Of a DNA stretch of 64,000 nt, positions 62,411 through 64,000 are shown in pieces; the first letter of the stretch is position 1; each line of letters opens with the position of its first letter. Source of the stretch: CAMDPA01 sp963825625 (lineage in GTDB: Bacteria > Pseudomonadota > Alphaproteobacteria > Rhizobiales > Hyphomicrobiaceae); the NCBI GenBank assembly GCA_963825625.1, contig CAWGUF010000016.1, positions 124,001-188,000 of the forward strand, given 5' to 3'. The position numbers and the translations under genes are program-made. A model generated the notes under the pieces. That model had not been told where the DNA came from, searched no databases, and was given only the letters and a program-made list of their open reading frames with translations.

Positions 62411-62447
62411 GTCGTCGTCTTGATGAGTTGAGCTTATTCCAGTCGTC

Positions 62448-63458
62448 TCAGAAGCTCGGTTCCACGTACATTTTCTGCTTCAGCGTCTGCCAGTCGAAAT
62501 CGAACTTCTTGAAGTCGTCGATTTCTTTCCATTTGGCGCTGTAGATCGTCTTCAAATAGGCTTTGCGGGCGGCACCGGTCAGCTCGATGTCCTTGATGCC
62601 GGCCTTTTTCAGCTTGGCGTTGTCGATCTCCGACAGCCGGGCGAGCATGGGATTGCTGTTGTTCTCATACTGCTCGCCTATCTTGAGCAGAAGATCCTGG
62701 TGCGCCTTGCTGAGTGAGTTGAATTTGTTGATGTTCATCGTGACGAGTGTGGTCGAATGGAAGAACTTGGGTTTCACGCGGTACTTGAGGAAGCGCTCCC
62801 AGCCATATGCGGCGATCGATCCTTCGGGCCAGGCTACGCCGTCCACGAGTCCGCGTTCCAGCGCTGCATAGACGTCGTCGGGGGCAATCGTGATTGGGGT
62901 GCCGCCCATGGCCTTCAGGAATGGCGTGTAGAGGCCGGTGGAGCGAACCTTGATGCCTTTGAGGTCCAGGCCGGTGACGTCGCTGGATTTCGGCTCCTTG
63001 GTCATCAGGATGTAGAAGGTCGAGGCCTCCCAGTGGCCCCAGCCGAGGATCTTGGCATTTATCTTCTTCCACTGCTCCTGCATGATTTCCCAGCCGCCGT
63101 TCTTGCGCAGCTCTGAGGGTGGAATTGTATTGATGCCGGGAAAGCGTGCGGCGGGTAGCTGGCCAATGTAGTAGCTGGCCGGGCAGTGGATGAGGTCGAT
63201 CAGTCCGCGTTGCAGGGCCGCTGCCTGGCGGTTGAAGGGCGTGACCTCGGGCCCTCCGATGTGATTGATCTGGATGCCGCCCTTTTGGGCGTTGAACGGC
63301 TTCAGGAACGTCTCCAGCATGGTCTGGGTCTGATCGTGCGGGGTGACGAAGCATGACGACAGCCGAAGCGTGACATCCGCCGCTCGTGCTGCAGTGGTAG
63401 TTGCCATCGCTGCGGCGACCGTGAGCACGGCTGCAGCGACATTCTTTCCTCTCGACAT
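62448..63458 (-). CDS. TRAP transporter solute-binding protein DctP, tandem paralogue 3
   Basis: The 336-residue periplasmic protein starts at ATG 63458 (GGGAGG upstream) with a signal peptide ending near TAARAAD. It shares most residues with the second copy: LSSCFVTPHDQTQTMLETFL, IQINHIGGPEVTPFNRQAA, QLPAARFPGINTIPPSELRK and MYVEPSF at the C-terminus. It may bind a related carboxylate with different specificity or expression. The three copies face a single DctQM pair across the strand. Confidence 0.92.
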   Translation of the reverse strand: MSRGKNVAAAVLTVAAAMATTTAARAADVTLRLSSCFVTPHDQTQTMLETFLKPFNAQKGGIQINHIGGPEVTPFNRQAAALQRGLIDLIHCPASYYIGQLPAARFPGINTIPPSELRKNGGWEIMQEQWKKINAKILGWGHWEASTFYILMTKEPKSSDVTGLDLKGIKVRSTGLYTPFLKAMGGTPITIAPDDVYAALERGLVDGVAWPEGSIAAYGWERFLKYRVKPKFFHSTTLVTMNINKFNSLSKAHQDLLLKIGEQYENNSNPMLARLSEIDNAKLKKAGIKDIELTGAARKAYLKTIYSAKWKEIDDFKKFDFDWQTLKQKMYVEPSF

Positions 63459-63795
63459 TTCATCAACCTCCCTGAGTGCGTCGATTACCCTGGCGCGACC
63501 ATCTGAGCCGCCTGCACCCGGCGGCAGGCGCTTCGGTTTGCGCTAGGTAATGACACCTATAGCATGTGGGGGGTGGGTTGCGTCGAGGGGTTGCTCGCCC
63601 GGCGGTGATGAAACCAGCAGGCCCACCATTTCGCAATGCTGGGTTGTGAAATGGTGGCCGTCCACAGTCAGGCCGGCAGGGTGGGGCACAGTGGCGGGGG
63701 CGCATTTCCAGGCAGTTGATTCGTGTTGCGTCGACCGGCGACGGCGGAGTGGGCGTCTATGGTTGCATTCCCCTGCTGCGCCGCTGCCACGGCCG
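63459..63795. other. Intergenic stretch with a perfect inverted repeat
   Basis: This 337-base gap between the third DctP paralogue and the gene at the window edge has no convincing frame. It holds the inverted repeat at 63623-63657. The DctP promoter presumably lies near its left end, but no consensus was clear. Confidence 0.5.
63623..63657 (-). terminator. Perfect inverted repeat, possible terminator of the edge gene
   Basis: CCACCATTTC (63623-63632) pairs with GAAATGGTGG (63648-63657) around a 15-base loop, about 140 bases past the stop of the minus-strand frame at the window end. Confidence 0.4.
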
Positions 63796-64000
63796 CTACT
63801 GCAACCCCTCGCGATAGCCGTTATTGTCCTTGCGCGAAGCCGGCGAAATAGACACCATCCCTTCATGCTGATTTGCGAGAGTGACTCGCATCGCACAGGA
63901 AGGACTGCCCCCTTCCACCACACAGTCGGCGTCTACAACTTGACAGCCATCGGGTTGATGACGGCCAACAGCGGTAGAGGACACGAAGCCCTCAATCGCC
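63796..64000 (-). CDS. Partial protein of unknown function, 5' end outside the window
   Basis: The minus-strand frame is open from the window end to a stop at 63796 and reads, in the middle, GRHQPDGCQVVDADC then VVEGGSPSCAMRVTLANQHE. The three spaced cysteines and balanced composition look like a real secreted C-terminus, but 67 residues are too few to name a family. Its start and size lie beyond the window. Confidence 0.4.
   Translation of the reverse strand, partial: AIEGFVSSTAVGRHQPDGCQVVDADCVVEGGSPSCAMRVTLANQHEGMVSISPASRKDNNGYREGLQ

Overview
The window is a GC-rich chromosomal segment of an alphaproteobacterium, most likely Hyphomicrobiales (Rhizobiales)-like. The reasons are the ffs-dnaX-ybaB block with an alphaproteobacterial-type DnaX, the CpdR-like single-domain response regulator, the type of AhcY, the cytochrome c556, and the abundance of TRAP and other solute-binding proteins typical of oligotrophic soil or marine alphas. 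No rRNA, CRISPR array, prophage or insertion sequence was recognised. One tRNA (CAU anticodon, Ile2-like) and the SRP RNA gene are present.

The most notable locus is at 2.2-3.5 kb: a CcdA-type membrane electron carrier followed by an exported thioredoxin whose first catalytic cysteine codon is TGA (W-TGA-P-T-C). The frame is open on both sides, a clean Shine-Dalgarno sets the start and a terminator-like hairpin follows, so this reads as a selenocysteine thioredoxin supplied with electrons by CcdA.

Layout: 0-5 kb, an MFS exporter fragment, an Asp/Glu-racemase-fold enzyme, the CcdA/selenothioredoxin pair, a small basic exported protein and a GhrA-type dehydrogenase. 5-7 kb, a catalytically degenerate subtilase and moaA. 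7-12.5 kb, a co-directional catabolic cluster (FAD oxidoreductase, VOC protein, polysaccharide-deacetylase-fold hydrolase, amidase, EamA transporter). 12.5-17 kb, an unknown membrane protein overlapping a convergent CpdR-like regulator, a ceramidase-like membrane hydrolase, an amidohydrolase and a CDF transporter. 17-19.5 kb, ybaB, dnaX and ffs on the minus strand. 19.6-22.1 kb, a small RR-leader peptide gene, an HprK-related kinase with a PqqD-like N-terminus and a nucleotidyltransferase, probably one module. 22.1-24.2 kb, a badly frameshifted hyuA. 24.5-32 kb, a Bug-family binding protein, a DctPQM TRAP operon, and two leaderless NMT1-like proteins flanking an isochorismatase-family hydrolase. 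32-39 kb, a dead HtrA-like PDZ protein, a lytic transglycosylase, a cytosolic reductive-dehalogenase-like Fe-S protein, two c-type cytochrome genes and an alpha/beta hydrolase. 40-44 kb, an EF-G-like GTPase and ahcY with a palindromic operator. 44-50 kb, a trehalose/glucose operon (otsB, GH15 hydrolase, otsA, glucokinase, PfkB kinase). 50-57.6 kb, a molybdenum hydroxylase large subunit, a PcaD-like hydrolase, the tRNA, a DUF2339 membrane protein and a SIMPL protein. 57.7-63.5 kb, a second TRAP system: DctQM on the plus strand facing three tandem DctP paralogues on the minus strand.

Four genes (dnaX, hyuA, an amidohydrolase and otsA) carry frameshifts. Because dnaX is essential and shows about five, many of these are probably sequence or assembly indels rather than biology. 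The TGA in the thioredoxin is different: it is a single in-frame codon exactly at the catalytic position, with no frame change.
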